Of a stretch of DNA of 64,000 bases, positions 34,588 to 43,241 are shown one piece after another (the stretch's first letter is position 1; each line of letters starts with the position of its first letter). Position numbers and translations under genes: made by a program. Source of the DNA: CAITWF01 sp038231575 (GTDB lineage: Bacteria > Verrucomicrobiota > Verrucomicrobiia > Opitutales > Opitutaceae); the NCBI GenBank assembly GCA_038231575.1, contig JBBRLB010000006.1, forward strand, positions 12,111-76,110. The letters run 5' to 3'. Under the pieces are notes generated by a model. The model was not told the origin of the DNA, did no database searches, and saw only the letters and a list, made by a program, of their open reading frames with translations.

Positions 34588-35832
34588 GTGTCTGCTGCGC
34601 GCGTGCTGACAATCCTGCGCCGCGCCGAGTATGCCGAACTCATCGCCCTCTTCCTTTTGCAAGGGGCGGCGCTCGGCATGTGGTCGGTGCCACTGAGCTC
34701 GGTGCTGGAGGCGCATGGGCTGGCGCACCTCCGTCCGTGGGCCTACGCGAGTTCCGGCGTGGCCGCATTTGTCTCGCCGTTGTTGTTTGGCGCGATGGCC
34801 GACCGGCACGCGTCGCCGGTGAAGGTGATGCGCTGGCTCGCCCTCGCGAGCGCCGGGGCGATGGCGCTCGTGGCGGCCGCGATTGGCGCGGGGACAAAAC
34901 CATGGCTCGTGCTCGCGCTGGTCCAGTTGCACTCGTTTTGTTCGGCCCCCGCATGGAGCATCGGCTCGACGATCGTCCTCGGGCGGCTGGCCGACGCGAA
35001 GAAAGAATTCGGCCCGATCCGCGCGATGGCAACGATCGGCTGGATGGGCGGGTGTCTGCTCATCAGCCTGGTCGGCGCCGACGGCTCGACCCGGGCGCTG
35101 TATGGCGGGGCGCTGATGTGGCTGCTCGTGTCCGTCATGACGTTCTGGCTGCCCGCACTGGAAACGCCGCGGGCGGCCGCCGGCCTCACGTGGACGCAAC
35201 GGCTCGGCCTCGACGCGCTCACGCTGCTGCGCAATCGCGATCATCGGACGATTTTTCTGGCGACCGCACTGTTCACGATCCCGCTGGCGGGGTTCTATCC
35301 GTATACGCCGACGCACCTGCGGGAGTTGGGCCTCATCCACACGTCGGCGTGGATGAGCCTCGGCCAGGTCACCGAGATCGTGGCGATGCTGGCCCTCGGA
35401 GCATTGATGCTGCATTGGCGCCTGAAATGGATCGTGGTGCTCGGGCTGGCAATCGGCGTGCTGCGTTTTGCGCTGTGTGCGATCGGCACTCGGTGGGGCG
35501 TGCTGGCCGGCGTGATCGGGCACGGCGCATCCTACACGCTCGTTTTCATCACCGCGCAAATTTACCTCGACCAGCGCGTGGATCCGGCGTGGCGCGCGCG
35601 TGGACAAGCGCTGATGTCGCTGATGAACGGCGGCGTGGGCAATCTGATCGGCTACCTCAGCGCCGGCGCGTGGTTCGCCTCGTGCACGACTGGCGGCGCC
35701 ACGCGGTGGCCGATCTTTTGGAGCGGACTGTCGCTCGCGGTCGCCGCCGTGCTTGTCCTCTTTCTCGCGACTTACCGCGGTCGGGGCAGTGGTGGGTTGC
35801 GCCCCGAAGACGAATCCGCCCATCCCGCGTGA
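34588..35832 (+). CDS. MFS transporter (nucleoside:H+ symporter-like)
   Basis: A 414-residue inner-membrane carrier with about twelve hydrophobic segments. Loop motif LFGAMADRHASPVKVMRWLA after the second segment and GRLADAKKEFGPIRAMATIGWMGG in the first half resemble the NupG/LacY-like MFS branch. The substrate is not readable; proximity to purE makes nucleosides plausible but unproven. Translation starts at a GTG (34588); no in-frame ATG precedes the first membrane helix. Confidence 0.85.
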   Translation: MSAARVLTILRRAEYAELIALFLLQGAALGMWSVPLSSVLEAHGLAHLRPWAYASSGVAAFVSPLLFGAMADRHASPVKVMRWLALASAGAMALVAAAIGAGTKPWLVLALVQLHSFCSAPAWSIGSTIVLGRLADAKKEFGPIRAMATIGWMGGCLLISLVGADGSTRALYGGALMWLLVSVMTFWLPALETPRAAAGLTWTQRLGLDALTLLRNRDHRTIFLATALFTIPLAGFYPYTPTHLRELGLIHTSAWMSLGQVTEIVAMLALGALMLHWRLKWIVVLGLAIGVLRFALCAIGTRWGVLAGVIGHGASYTLVFITAQIYLDQRVDPAWRARGQALMSLMNGGVGNLIGYLSAGAWFASCTTGGATRWPIFWSGLSLAVAAVLVLFLATYRGRGSGGLRPEDESAHPA

Positions 35833-35866
35833 GCGCCGCACTTGACTCGGCGTTTCGTTTCCAAAG

Positions 35867-36493
35867 ATGTCCGGTATGCTTTTCCGCGCCACCCTTGCCC
35901 TCGCCTTGTTCGCCGCCGCCGGTTGCAGCCGCGCGGAAGAAAAACCCGCGCCCGCCGCACCGAAGCCGCCACCGATCTTCGCGGTGCTCGAGACCGAAAA
36001 AGGCGTGATTGAAATTGAACTGCTGCCGGGCGACGCGCCGAAGACGGTCGAGAATTTCACGCTGCTCGCCGAACGCGGCTACTACAACGGCGTGAAGTTT
36101 CACCGCATCGTGAAAGACTTCATGCTCCAGACCGGCGATCCGCTCGGCACCGGCAAGGGCGGCGAAAGCGCCTGGGGCAAACCGTTCGACGATGAAATCC
36201 AAAAAAACTCGCCGCTCTATCGCGGCGGCGCCGGCTACCAGCGCGGCATCGTCGCGATGGCCAACGCCGGCCCGAACACCAACGCCAGCCAGTTTTTCAT
36301 CCTGCACCAGGATTTCCCCCTGGCGCCGACCTACACGATTTTCGGCCGCGTCAGCCAAGGCCTCGAGGTCGTGGACGCGCTCGCGGCCACGCCGACGAAG
36401 CGCGGGCTCGACGGCATGATGAGCGTGCCGCTCACGCCGCCAATCCTACAGAAAGTGACGATCCGGAAACCCGCGGCCGCGGGCGCGCCTTGA
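35867..36493 (+). CDS. Cyclophilin-type peptidyl-prolyl isomerase, lipoprotein
   Basis: The 208-residue protein has a lipobox AAAGC with Cys20, a short Ala/Pro-rich linker, then a complete cyclophilin domain (about 38-200): FHRIVKDFMLQTGDP with the catalytic Arg, GIVAMANAGPNTNASQFFI, and FGRVSQGLEVVD. It would assist periplasmic protein folding while anchored to a membrane. A second ATG at 35876 is possible. It is convergent with the bactofilin-RDD gene, 15 bp apart. Confidence 0.93.
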   Translation: MSGMLFRATLALALFAAAGCSRAEEKPAPAAPKPPPIFAVLETEKGVIEIELLPGDAPKTVENFTLLAERGYYNGVKFHRIVKDFMLQTGDPLGTGKGGESAWGKPFDDEIQKNSPLYRGGAGYQRGIVAMANAGPNTNASQFFILHQDFPLAPTYTIFGRVSQGLEVVDALAATPTKRGLDGMMSVPLTPPILQKVTIRKPAAAGAP

Positions 36494-36508
36494 TCGCCCC
36501 CGCGCTCG

Positions 36509-38215
36509 TCACACCAACGACCGGCGTTTGAGCGGACGCACGACCGTCGTGCCAGCGATCTTGTCGTGCCACGATTGTTTCTCGTCGTCGAACGCCACCC
36601 ACACAAAGCCAAGCCCGATCACCACGAGCGAAAGGAAACACGCGAGCGCCCGCACGATCGCGGTGGCCCAGTCCAGCGGACGATCGTCGAGTCGCACAAC
36701 TTGCAGACCGCACACAATGCCCCCCACGGTCGTGCCGCGGAATTTCCACATCAGCGCGCCATAGAGCGCGAGGATGGGCAGCACCGCCGGCCCGGCCCAC
36801 GGGCCAAAGCACACCGCGATAATCACGCCGTCGATAAACAGCGCACCCACGCGAATCCAAAAGCCGGCGCGCGGCACCCCCGTCGCGGAAACCATCGGTG
36901 ACGCGACCGGCCCGGGCGTCAGCGGCGTCGCCGCGACCGGCGCCGGGGTGGCCGCAAATCCCATCGACTCCATCGGTGGCGTCGGAACTCCGCCCAGCGG
37001 TGGCGGCTCGGACAACGGAGCCCGGGGCGCCGTCGCTGACATCGGCGGCGCCAGGGGCGGCGCGGGTTTCTTGTCGGACACGATCAACGCCGTCACCACG
37101 CAACCGAAACCCAGCCACGCGACGAGCAGCGAGAGCAGCAGCCCGACAAGCGGCACCAGATACATCGCGAGAAAGATCAGCGCGCCGAGCACGACGGCCA
37201 GCGCCGGGTGCAACCGATCGCGCGACAGCGCACGTCCGACCAGCGCGTAGATTGCCGCCCGTCCGAACAAAATCGCGAGGACGCTCCCGATCGGCAGGAA
37301 AATCAGCGCCACCGGAATGCCGATGATGGTCACGCACAGCAGCACGAAGAGCACGGGCAGCGCCAGCAGCGCGAGGATCGAGGTGAGCACCGTCAGCGCC
37401 GGCCGCTTCACCAGCATATCGCCGCAGCGCCGCACGCCCTCGGGAAACACCAGGGCGAAAATCACGTAGAGCACGAGGGTGAGGACCGACAGCATCCACA
37501 CCCACCCCATCCCGTGACCAAACCCGATCGGCCGGCCCAAGCTCAGACCGTGATCCCACAGCGAGCCCATCGCGGGGATAACAAAGTTAAAATTCTCGTT
37601 GTCGCCGAGCTGCACCACCCGGCCACCGATGACCGCGCCATCGTCGCGATGTAATTCACCGAGCTTGGTGATCACGTCACCGTCCACGCGTGCTTTGGGC
37701 CCGAGCGTCACGTCGCCCATCACCGCGGCAATCTTGCCGTGCACGGTGCCATTGATCGTGATGTCGCCCATCACGGACACGACGTCGCGCTCCACGATGC
37801 CATCGATGACGGTATCGCCCATCACCGTGACAACCTTGCCGGACACCGTGGTTTTTTCGCCGACGGTATTGTCATTCATCACGCGGATCTGATCGCCGCC
37901 GCGACGACCGGGATTGATCACAAAGCCATGACTGCCCGTGTAGCGGGGCTTTTTTACGGGCTTCGCCGGGGCGGACGTTTTCTCCTCGGCCGGCTTCGCC
38001 GGCGCGGCGATTGCGCGCTGTTCCGCGGGCTTGGCCAGCTCGGCCTCGGGCGGGGAAGTTTCAACAACGGCGCCGGGCGGCGGCACCTCCGGTTTGGCAG
38101 CGGCGGCGGGCGGAGCCGGTGGCAGAGTTTCCTGCACGAGCGCCCCGAGCGTAGGTGCCAGGAAAAAAACGAGCGCAGCACCGAGGAAGAGTTGACGGGA
38201 AATCGGGATTTTCAT
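36509..38215 (-). CDS. Bactofilin-like repeat / multi-pass / RDD domain fusion protein
   Basis: This 568-residue protein joins several parts. A signal peptide (1-26) is followed by a Pro/Ala/Lys linker (30-92). Repeats of about 20 residues at 105-205, with units VVTVMGDTVIDG, VVSVMGDITING and IAAVMGDVTLG, resemble the beta-helical repeats of polymer-forming bactofilins. Hydrophobic segments lie between 235 and 380. A second Pro-rich linker (383-447) leads to an RDD domain (449-560) with GFWIRVGALFIDG and KQSWHDKIAGTTVV. It is probably exported with the repeats outside the cytoplasmic membrane. It is the third gene of an operon with a sigma factor and a small membrane protein. Its function is unknown; an envelope stress output or sensor is inferred. 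Confidence 0.85.
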   Translation of the reverse strand: MKIPISRQLFLGAALVFFLAPTLGALVQETLPPAPPAAAAKPEVPPPGAVVETSPPEAELAKPAEQRAIAAPAKPAEEKTSAPAKPVKKPRYTGSHGFVINPGRRGGDQIRVMNDNTVGEKTTVSGKVVTVMGDTVIDGIVERDVVSVMGDITINGTVHGKIAAVMGDVTLGPKARVDGDVITKLGELHRDDGAVIGGRVVQLGDNENFNFVIPAMGSLWDHGLSLGRPIGFGHGMGWVWMLSVLTLVLYVIFALVFPEGVRRCGDMLVKRPALTVLTSILALLALPVLFVLLCVTIIGIPVALIFLPIGSVLAILFGRAAIYALVGRALSRDRLHPALAVVLGALIFLAMYLVPLVGLLLSLLVAWLGFGCVVTALIVSDKKPAPPLAPPMSATAPRAPLSEPPPLGGVPTPPMESMGFAATPAPVAATPLTPGPVASPMVSATGVPRAGFWIRVGALFIDGVIIAVCFGPWAGPAVLPILALYGALMWKFRGTTVGGIVCGLQVVRLDDRPLDWATAIVRALACFLSLVVIGLGFVWVAFDDEKQSWHDKIAGTTVVRPLKRRSLV

Positions 38216-38229
38216 CAGTCGGAAATTTC

Positions 38230-38688
38230 TTAACGTTGCACGGCGAAGGCACGGTAGGCCGCAGCGCCGACGCCGACGAGCAACGCATAGCTGGCCGCGA
38301 AGAGCCCGAGCACGCTGTAAAGCCAGAGCGGCGGGATCGCGCGATAGAGGGCGCCGAGCGAGTCGGCGAAGATGCTGGCGAGTTCCAACCAGGCGAAACG
38401 GGCCGTCACTTCACCCATGGCTCGTTCGGCCGCGGAGCTATGCGTCATCGCAAAGACGCTCATCACCACGAAAGCCGCGACGCCCGCCGAGAGCACGAAG
38501 AACACCCCGCGCATCGCGACCGGCCAGTGCGGGAAACTCTTGTGCCACCAGGCCAGGGCGGCGCGGCGCTCGAGCTCGGCCAGCACGCGCGACTCCAGCG
38601 AGCGCGGCGCGGGGCGCGCGGGCAAATCGCGGAGCGCGGCGGAGACGAAGCGCTCGAGGTTTTCTTCGGATTCAGGCGAGGGTTTCAT
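38230..38688 (-). CDS. Putative membrane anti-sigma-like protein
   Basis: The 152-residue protein has a charged N-terminal cytoplasmic part with ENLERFVSAALRDLPARPAPRSLESRVLAELERR, resembling the start of many anti-sigma proteins. A transmembrane helix lies near 60-82, a periplasmic stretch follows, then a second helix near 118-143. There is no HxxxCxxC zinc motif. Its ATG overlaps the sigma gene stop (ATGA overlap at 38685-38688), the usual arrangement of sigma/anti-sigma pairs. The role is therefore assigned by context, not by a domain hit. Confidence 0.7.
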   Translation of the reverse strand: MKPSPESEENLERFVSAALRDLPARPAPRSLESRVLAELERRAALAWWHKSFPHWPVAMRGVFFVLSAGVAAFVVMSVFAMTHSSAAERAMGEVTARFAWLELASIFADSLGALYRAIPPLWLYSVLGLFAASYALLVGVGAAAYRAFAVQR

Positions 38689-39470
38689 GGCGAGATTTTT
38701 TCGTGCGCGGTGCCGGACCGCTGGAGGATTTTGGCGAGCGCCGCGCGGGCGCGCAGGATGTCGGTTTTGACCTTGGCGAGCGAGATGCCGAGTTTTTTGG
38801 CGATGTCCTCGTAGGGCAGATCTTCAAAATGATAAAGCACGAGCGGCACGCGCTGGTGCTCGGGCAGTTCGGCGAGCGCACGCTCCACCCAGGCACGGCG
38901 TTCGCCGGCGTCGACGTCGGAGAAGAAATCCCCGGACGCCGCAAACTCAATCGCGGGTTCATCGGCGGCGGCATCGTCGCGGCGAAACTCGGAGAAGAAT
39001 TTCCAGCGGTTGCGGTAGCGCGACAGGTGGTTGAGGGACAGGTTGGTGGCGACGGTCTTAAGCCAGCCGCCGGCGGTCGGGCTGGTGCTCAACTGCTCGA
39101 AATGGGCATGGGCTTTCAGAAACACTTCCTGCGAGATGTCCTCGGCCTGCGCCTCATTGCCGGTGAGGCGGGCGGCGGTCGAGAAAACCATGTCTTGGTA
39201 AGCGCGCATGAAGGTCGTGAAATCAGCCGGGGGGATCAACCCCGTGGGTGTGGTGTGCACTGGAGTTTCATCGTTCGCCTCCACAACACGGGTCTGCGGG
39301 GGAAAGTTGCAGGATTCCACCGCCATTGCGCCGTGCGGCGCGGCCACGTTGGGCGGGGTCACCGTCTCCTTGAGCAACAACCCGGGCACCGCCCCCTCTA
39401 CCGGTTGAAGCGTGGGCGTCGGCGGCAGCGTGCGAGCGATCTCGACGATTTTCTCGCGGTTGATGGCCAT
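38685..39470 (-). CDS. ECF-family RNA polymerase sigma factor
   Basis: From the ATG at 39470 the protein is 261 residues. Sigma region 2 begins near residue 84 (FTTFMRAYQDMVFSTAARLTGNEAQAEDISQEVFLKA), and region 4 ends the protein (ALAELPEHQRVPLVLYHF, YEDIAKKLGISLAKVKTDILRARAALAK). The first 80 residues are low-complexity and not sigma-like. A further upstream ATG at 39548 would add 26 residues that resemble a signal peptide, unlikely in a sigma factor. It is first in an operon with the membrane protein and the bactofilin-RDD fusion. Start uncertain; identity as sigma factor firm. Confidence 0.88.
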   Translation of the reverse strand: MAINREKIVEIARTLPPTPTLQPVEGAVPGLLLKETVTPPNVAAPHGAMAVESCNFPPQTRVVEANDETPVHTTPTGLIPPADFTTFMRAYQDMVFSTAARLTGNEAQAEDISQEVFLKAHAHFEQLSTSPTAGGWLKTVATNLSLNHLSRYRNRWKFFSEFRRDDAAADEPAIEFAASGDFFSDVDAGERRAWVERALAELPEHQRVPLVLYHFEDLPYEDIAKKLGISLAKVKTDILRARAALAKILQRSGTAHEKISP

Positions 39471-39685
39471 GGCAGCACAAACCCCGCTAGCGGGCGGCAC
39501 CAGGCAAAGCAAGGCGACGCACGCGAGGACGCGGGGAAACCTCGGCATTGCCGCATCCCCCGCCGACCTGAGAAATAATCCGGCCTGCCGGGCGGATTAG
39601 CGGCGATATAACCGGCCGGCGTTTCCCCGCCCTCGCTTGCAAGCGGGGTCGGCGCGACGAAACTGCGCCCAACCCAACCCGCCCC

Positions 39686-42600
39686 ATGTCCGTTTCCCCG
39701 TTTCCGCCCCCCGATCCTGCCGTCGAAAAACGCCTCCGTGAAATCGGCGAAAAACTCTTCGCCGCGATGGACGCCGCGCCCGCGCCCGGAATTTTTTCCA
39801 AAAAAGGCGCCTACGCCCGCGTGATGGAATGGTCGATGAAAGATCCGGCGTTCAAGACGCAGCTCTTCCGCTTCGTCGACGTCCTCCCCTCCCTCAACTC
39901 GTCCGCCGAAATCGTCCGCCATCTCCAGGAATATCTCGGCGAAAAAGCCGTCGAGCTGAACCCCGCGATGAAGGTCGGCCTCGCCGCCTCCTCGTTCGCG
40001 CCGGGCCTCGTCGCCGGTCCGGTGAAGGCCAACGTCGTCTCGATGGCCGCGCAATTCGTCGCCGGCGAAACCCCCGACGATCTCGTGAAGCAGCTCCGCA
40101 AAAACACGAAGCTCGGCCTCGCCACCACCATCGATCTGCTCGGCGAGACGGTCGTGAGCGAGGCGGAGGCCGACGCGTTTCTGCAACGCAACCTCGACGT
40201 GCTCGACACCGTCACCGCCGCGCTTGCGCAGGAACCCGCACCCGCGTTCAGCGACCTCGGCGTGAACGGCGCTCAGCTTCCGCGCCTGAATCTGTCGGTG
40301 AAGATTTCCGCGCTCACCCCCGACGTCCACCCCGCCGATCCGGAAAATTCCATCGCGGCGCTGAAGCAACGCCTCCGGCCAATCCTCCGCCGCGCGCGCG
40401 AAGTGGGCGCGTTCATCAACTTCGACATGGAGAGCTACAAGTTGAAGGACCTCACGCTCGCGCTCTTCAAATCGATTTTGGAGGAGGAAGAATTTCGCAC
40501 CCAGCCCGCGATCGGCATCGCGCTGCAGGCCTACCTCCGCGACGGCGAGCGCGACCTCCGCGATCTCATCGCGTGGGCGCGGAAAAACCATCGCCCCATC
40601 GGCGTGCGCCTCGTGAAAGGCGCCTACTGGGACTACGAAACGATCCTCGCGCAGCAGCGCGACTGGCCCGTGCCCGTCTGGTCGAAAAAACCCGAGTCCG
40701 ACGCGAACTACGAAAAACTTTCGACGCTGTTGCTCGAAAACATCGACCTCGTTTCGCCCGCGTTCGCCTCGCACAACGTCCGCTCCTGCGCCCACGCGCT
40801 CGCGCAAGCCGAGCGCCTGAAAATCGATCCGCGGGCGTTTGAATTTCAAGCGCTCTACGGCATGGCCGATGAATTGAAGAGCGCGCTGCTCGCGCATGGC
40901 AGTCGCGTCCGGGAATATTGCGCCATCGGCGAACTACTCCCCGGCATGGCCTATCTCGTCCGCCGCCTCCTCGAAAACACGAGCAACGAAGGTTTTCTTC
41001 GGATCAAAAACATGGGGGAGGCGACGAAGGATCAGTTGCTCAAAAATCCGGTGGAGCTGCTGCAGGTGGGACCGGCTGGCCCCAGCCGGCCTGAGTTCCA
41101 GCCCGCGAATCACGCATCAACCCCGGCCGGCTCGGAGAGCCGGCCCCGCCTTTTCAACAACGCTCCGAACACCGACTTCACGCGCGCCGCCTCCCGCGAT
41201 CAACTGCGCGCCGCGCTCACCAGCGTCACCGCTGCGCTCGGAAAAAAATGGCCGCTCGTCATCGGCGGAAAAAAAATCTCCGACCGCGAATGGATCGCTT
41301 CGACGAATCCGGCGCAGCCTGCCCAAATCATCGGCCACTGGGCTCGCGCCACTATCGCGGATGCCGAAGCCGCCGTCGCCGCCGCGCGGGTCGCGCAACC
41401 CGCGTGGGCGAAACTCTCCACCGACGAACGCGGAAAAATTATCGAGCGCGCCGCCGATCTGATGGAGTCGCGCCGCCCGGAATTGAACGCGTTGCTCATT
41501 CTCGAAGCCGGCAAGCCGTGGCTCGAAGCCGACGGCGACGTGAGCGAAGCGATCGACTTTTGCCGCTTCTACGCGGTCGAGATGCGCAAGCTCGACCAAC
41601 CGGTCGTCACGCAAGCCGTGCCCGGCGAGCGCTGCGTGCAGCGTTGGACGCCCCGGGGCACCGGCGTCGTGATCGCGCCGTGGAATTTCCCGCTCGCGAT
41701 CCTGTGCGGTATGACCGTCGCGCCACTCGTCGCCGGCAACACCGTCATCATGAAGCCCGCCGAGCAGACCTCGGTAATTGCGGCGACGTTCATGGAAATT
41801 CTCATCGCCGCCGGCGTGCCCGGGGGCGTGGTGAATTTTCTCCCCGGCTTCGGCGAAGACGTCGGCGCGCATCTCGTCGCGCATCGCCAGATCAATTTCA
41901 TCGCGTTCACCGGCTCGCGCGCTGTCGGCACGAAGATTTGGGAAACCGCGGGCCGCACGCTGCCGGGCCAGGCCACGTTGAAAAAAGTCGTCTGCGAGAT
42001 GGGCGGGAAAAACGCACTCATCATCGATAACGACGCCGACCTCGACGAAGCGATTCCCGCGACGCTCTCTAGCGCCTTCGGCTTCGCCGGCCAAAAATGC
42101 TCCGCGCTCTCCCGGCTCATCGTGCTCGAGGATATCCACGACGCGTTCGTCGAGCGCCTGCTCGCCGGCGCCGCCGCCACCCCGGTCGGCGACCCCGCGC
42201 TGCCCGGCACCGTCGTTGGTCCGGTGATCGATGCGGACGCCCAGAAGAAAATCCTCGGCCTGATCGAGACCGGAAAGAAGGAGGCAAAGTTGGCGTGGCA
42301 ATCTACGCTTTCGTCCGCGGTCGTCGCGAGCGGCGGTCACTTCGTGCCGCCGACGATCTTCACCCACGTGAAACCCGAAGCCACGATCGCGCGGGAGGAA
42401 ATTTTCGGGCCCGTCTTCGCGGTCATCAAGGTCCGCGATCTCGACGAGGCGATCACGGTCGCTAACTCCACCGACTACGCCCTCACCGGCGGGCTCTTTT
42501 CGCGCAGCCCGCGCGCGCTGGAGCGCGCCGAGCGCGAGTTGATGTGCGGCAATCTCTACCTCAACCGCGGCATCACCGGCGCGATCGTCGAGCGCCATCC

Positions 42601-42736
42601 GTTCGGCGGTTTCAAGATGAGCGGCGGCGGCACGAAAGCGGGCGGCAAAGGTTATCTGGAAAATTTTCTCTTCCCGCGCGCCATCGTCGAAAACGTCATG
42701 CGCCGCGGCTTCACGCCGCCGCTCGAGGGCGAATAG
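39686..42736 (+). CDS. putA: Bifunctional proline dehydrogenase / L-glutamate gamma-semialdehyde dehydrogenase
   Basis: The 1016-residue protein has an N-terminal proline dehydrogenase barrel (about 60-455; FINFDMESYKLKDLT, GVRLVKGAYWDYE). After a linker comes a P5C dehydrogenase of the ALDH family (about 510-1005; APWNFPLAI, FTGSRAVGTKIWE, Glu771 in CEMGGKNALI, Cys805 in FAGQKCSALSR, EEIFGPVFAV). It oxidises proline to glutamate with FAD and NAD. There is no DNA-binding ribbon-helix-helix segment, so this is a non-regulatory PutA. The linker at residues 461-489 is encoded by two perfect hairpins (41068-41150) that look like an inserted repeat. Confidence 0.95.
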   Translation: MSVSPFPPPDPAVEKRLREIGEKLFAAMDAAPAPGIFSKKGAYARVMEWSMKDPAFKTQLFRFVDVLPSLNSSAEIVRHLQEYLGEKAVELNPAMKVGLAASSFAPGLVAGPVKANVVSMAAQFVAGETPDDLVKQLRKNTKLGLATTIDLLGETVVSEAEADAFLQRNLDVLDTVTAALAQEPAPAFSDLGVNGAQLPRLNLSVKISALTPDVHPADPENSIAALKQRLRPILRRAREVGAFINFDMESYKLKDLTLALFKSILEEEEFRTQPAIGIALQAYLRDGERDLRDLIAWARKNHRPIGVRLVKGAYWDYETILAQQRDWPVPVWSKKPESDANYEKLSTLLLENIDLVSPAFASHNVRSCAHALAQAERLKIDPRAFEFQALYGMADELKSALLAHGSRVREYCAIGELLPGMAYLVRRLLENTSNEGFLRIKNMGEATKDQLLKNPVELLQVGPAGPSRPEFQPANHASTPAGSESRPRLFNNAPNTDFTRAASRDQLRAALTSVTAALGKKWPLVIGGKKISDREWIASTNPAQPAQIIGHWARATIADAEAAVAAARVAQPAWAKLSTDERGKIIERAADLMESRRPELNALLILEAGKPWLEADGDVSEAIDFCRFYAVEMRKLDQPVVTQAVPGERCVQRWTPRGTGVVIAPWNFPLAILCGMTVAPLVAGNTVIMKPAEQTSVIAATFMEILIAAGVPGGVVNFLPGFGEDVGAHLVAHRQINFIAFTGSRAVGTKIWETAGRTLPGQATLKKVVCEMGGKNALIIDNDADLDEAIPATLSSAFGFAGQKCSALSRLIVLEDIHDAFVERLLAGAAATPVGDPALPGTVVGPVIDADAQKKILGLIETGKKEAKLAWQSTLSSAVVASGGHFVPPTIFTHVKPEATIAREEIFGPVFAVIKVRDLDEAITVANSTDYALTGGLFSRSPRALERAERELMCGNLYLNRGITGAIVERHPFGGFKMSGGGTKAGGKGYLENFLFPRAIVENVMRRGFTPPLEGE
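41068..41150. repeat. Palindromic repeat inside putA coding sequence
   Basis: Two hairpins lie 31 bases apart: CCGGCTGG-CC-CCAGCCGG (41072-41089) and GGCCGGCT-CGGAG-AGCCGGCC (41125-41145). They are read in frame as the linker between the two PutA domains, in a region rich in Pro, Ser and Ala. The same GCCGGC-type palindromes occur between genes in this window. Confidence 0.65.
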
Positions 42737-42829
42737 GAATCGCGCGTTCGCGCGCCGTTACGCCTCGCCTTCCCACCGTCGTCGAGCAGAGCAGCACGTC
42801 ATGCGCGCGCGATCGGCGCACTCCGCGAG

Positions 42830-43200
42830 GTCGGTTTCGCTGACCCCGGCGAGCACGAGCTTCGCGGGCGTGACGTCCCAGTTGCCCGTCTCACCCGGAA
42901 GATCGAGGCCCAGCGGCGCTCGGCGAAAAAACCCTGCTCCAAATCGCCACGCTCAAGGCGCGCGACGATGCCGAGCGCCATGATCGCGAACTCACCCAAT
43001 TGCGCGCCACCCAGTCCGCGCAGGCCGCCGGGCTTCGCTCCACCACGTCCGCGCTCGGGCGCGAGCAAAAGCTCCGCACCCTCTTGATCGACGGGCTGGC
43101 AGTGCTCGTGGTTTTGGGCGGTAGCGTCGTCCTGCTGCGGCGTTATCTGCCCGCCACGAAACGCGGCCACGATCGCGGCGCCGAGACGCCGTCCAGTTAG
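42830..43200 (+). pseudogene. Frameshifted remnant: coiled-coil protein with C-terminal membrane anchor
   Basis: The 505-bp gap after putA has no intact gene. One frame (about 42830-42925) reads VGFADPGEHELRGRDVPVA and runs to a poly-A stretch. From there the next frame continues smoothly as LLQIATLKARDDAERHDREL, a heptad-like helix, then a hydrophobic segment LLIDGLAVLVVLGGSVVLL, and stops at 43198-43200. Shifting at the A-run (42926-42931) would join them. The likely original was a coiled-coil protein with a C-terminal anchor whose 5' part is lost. The product is not recognised. Confidence 0.45.
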
Positions 43201-43241
43201 GAGGGGCGACCGCCAGGGCGGGTAAGCGCGCAGCGCTGACC

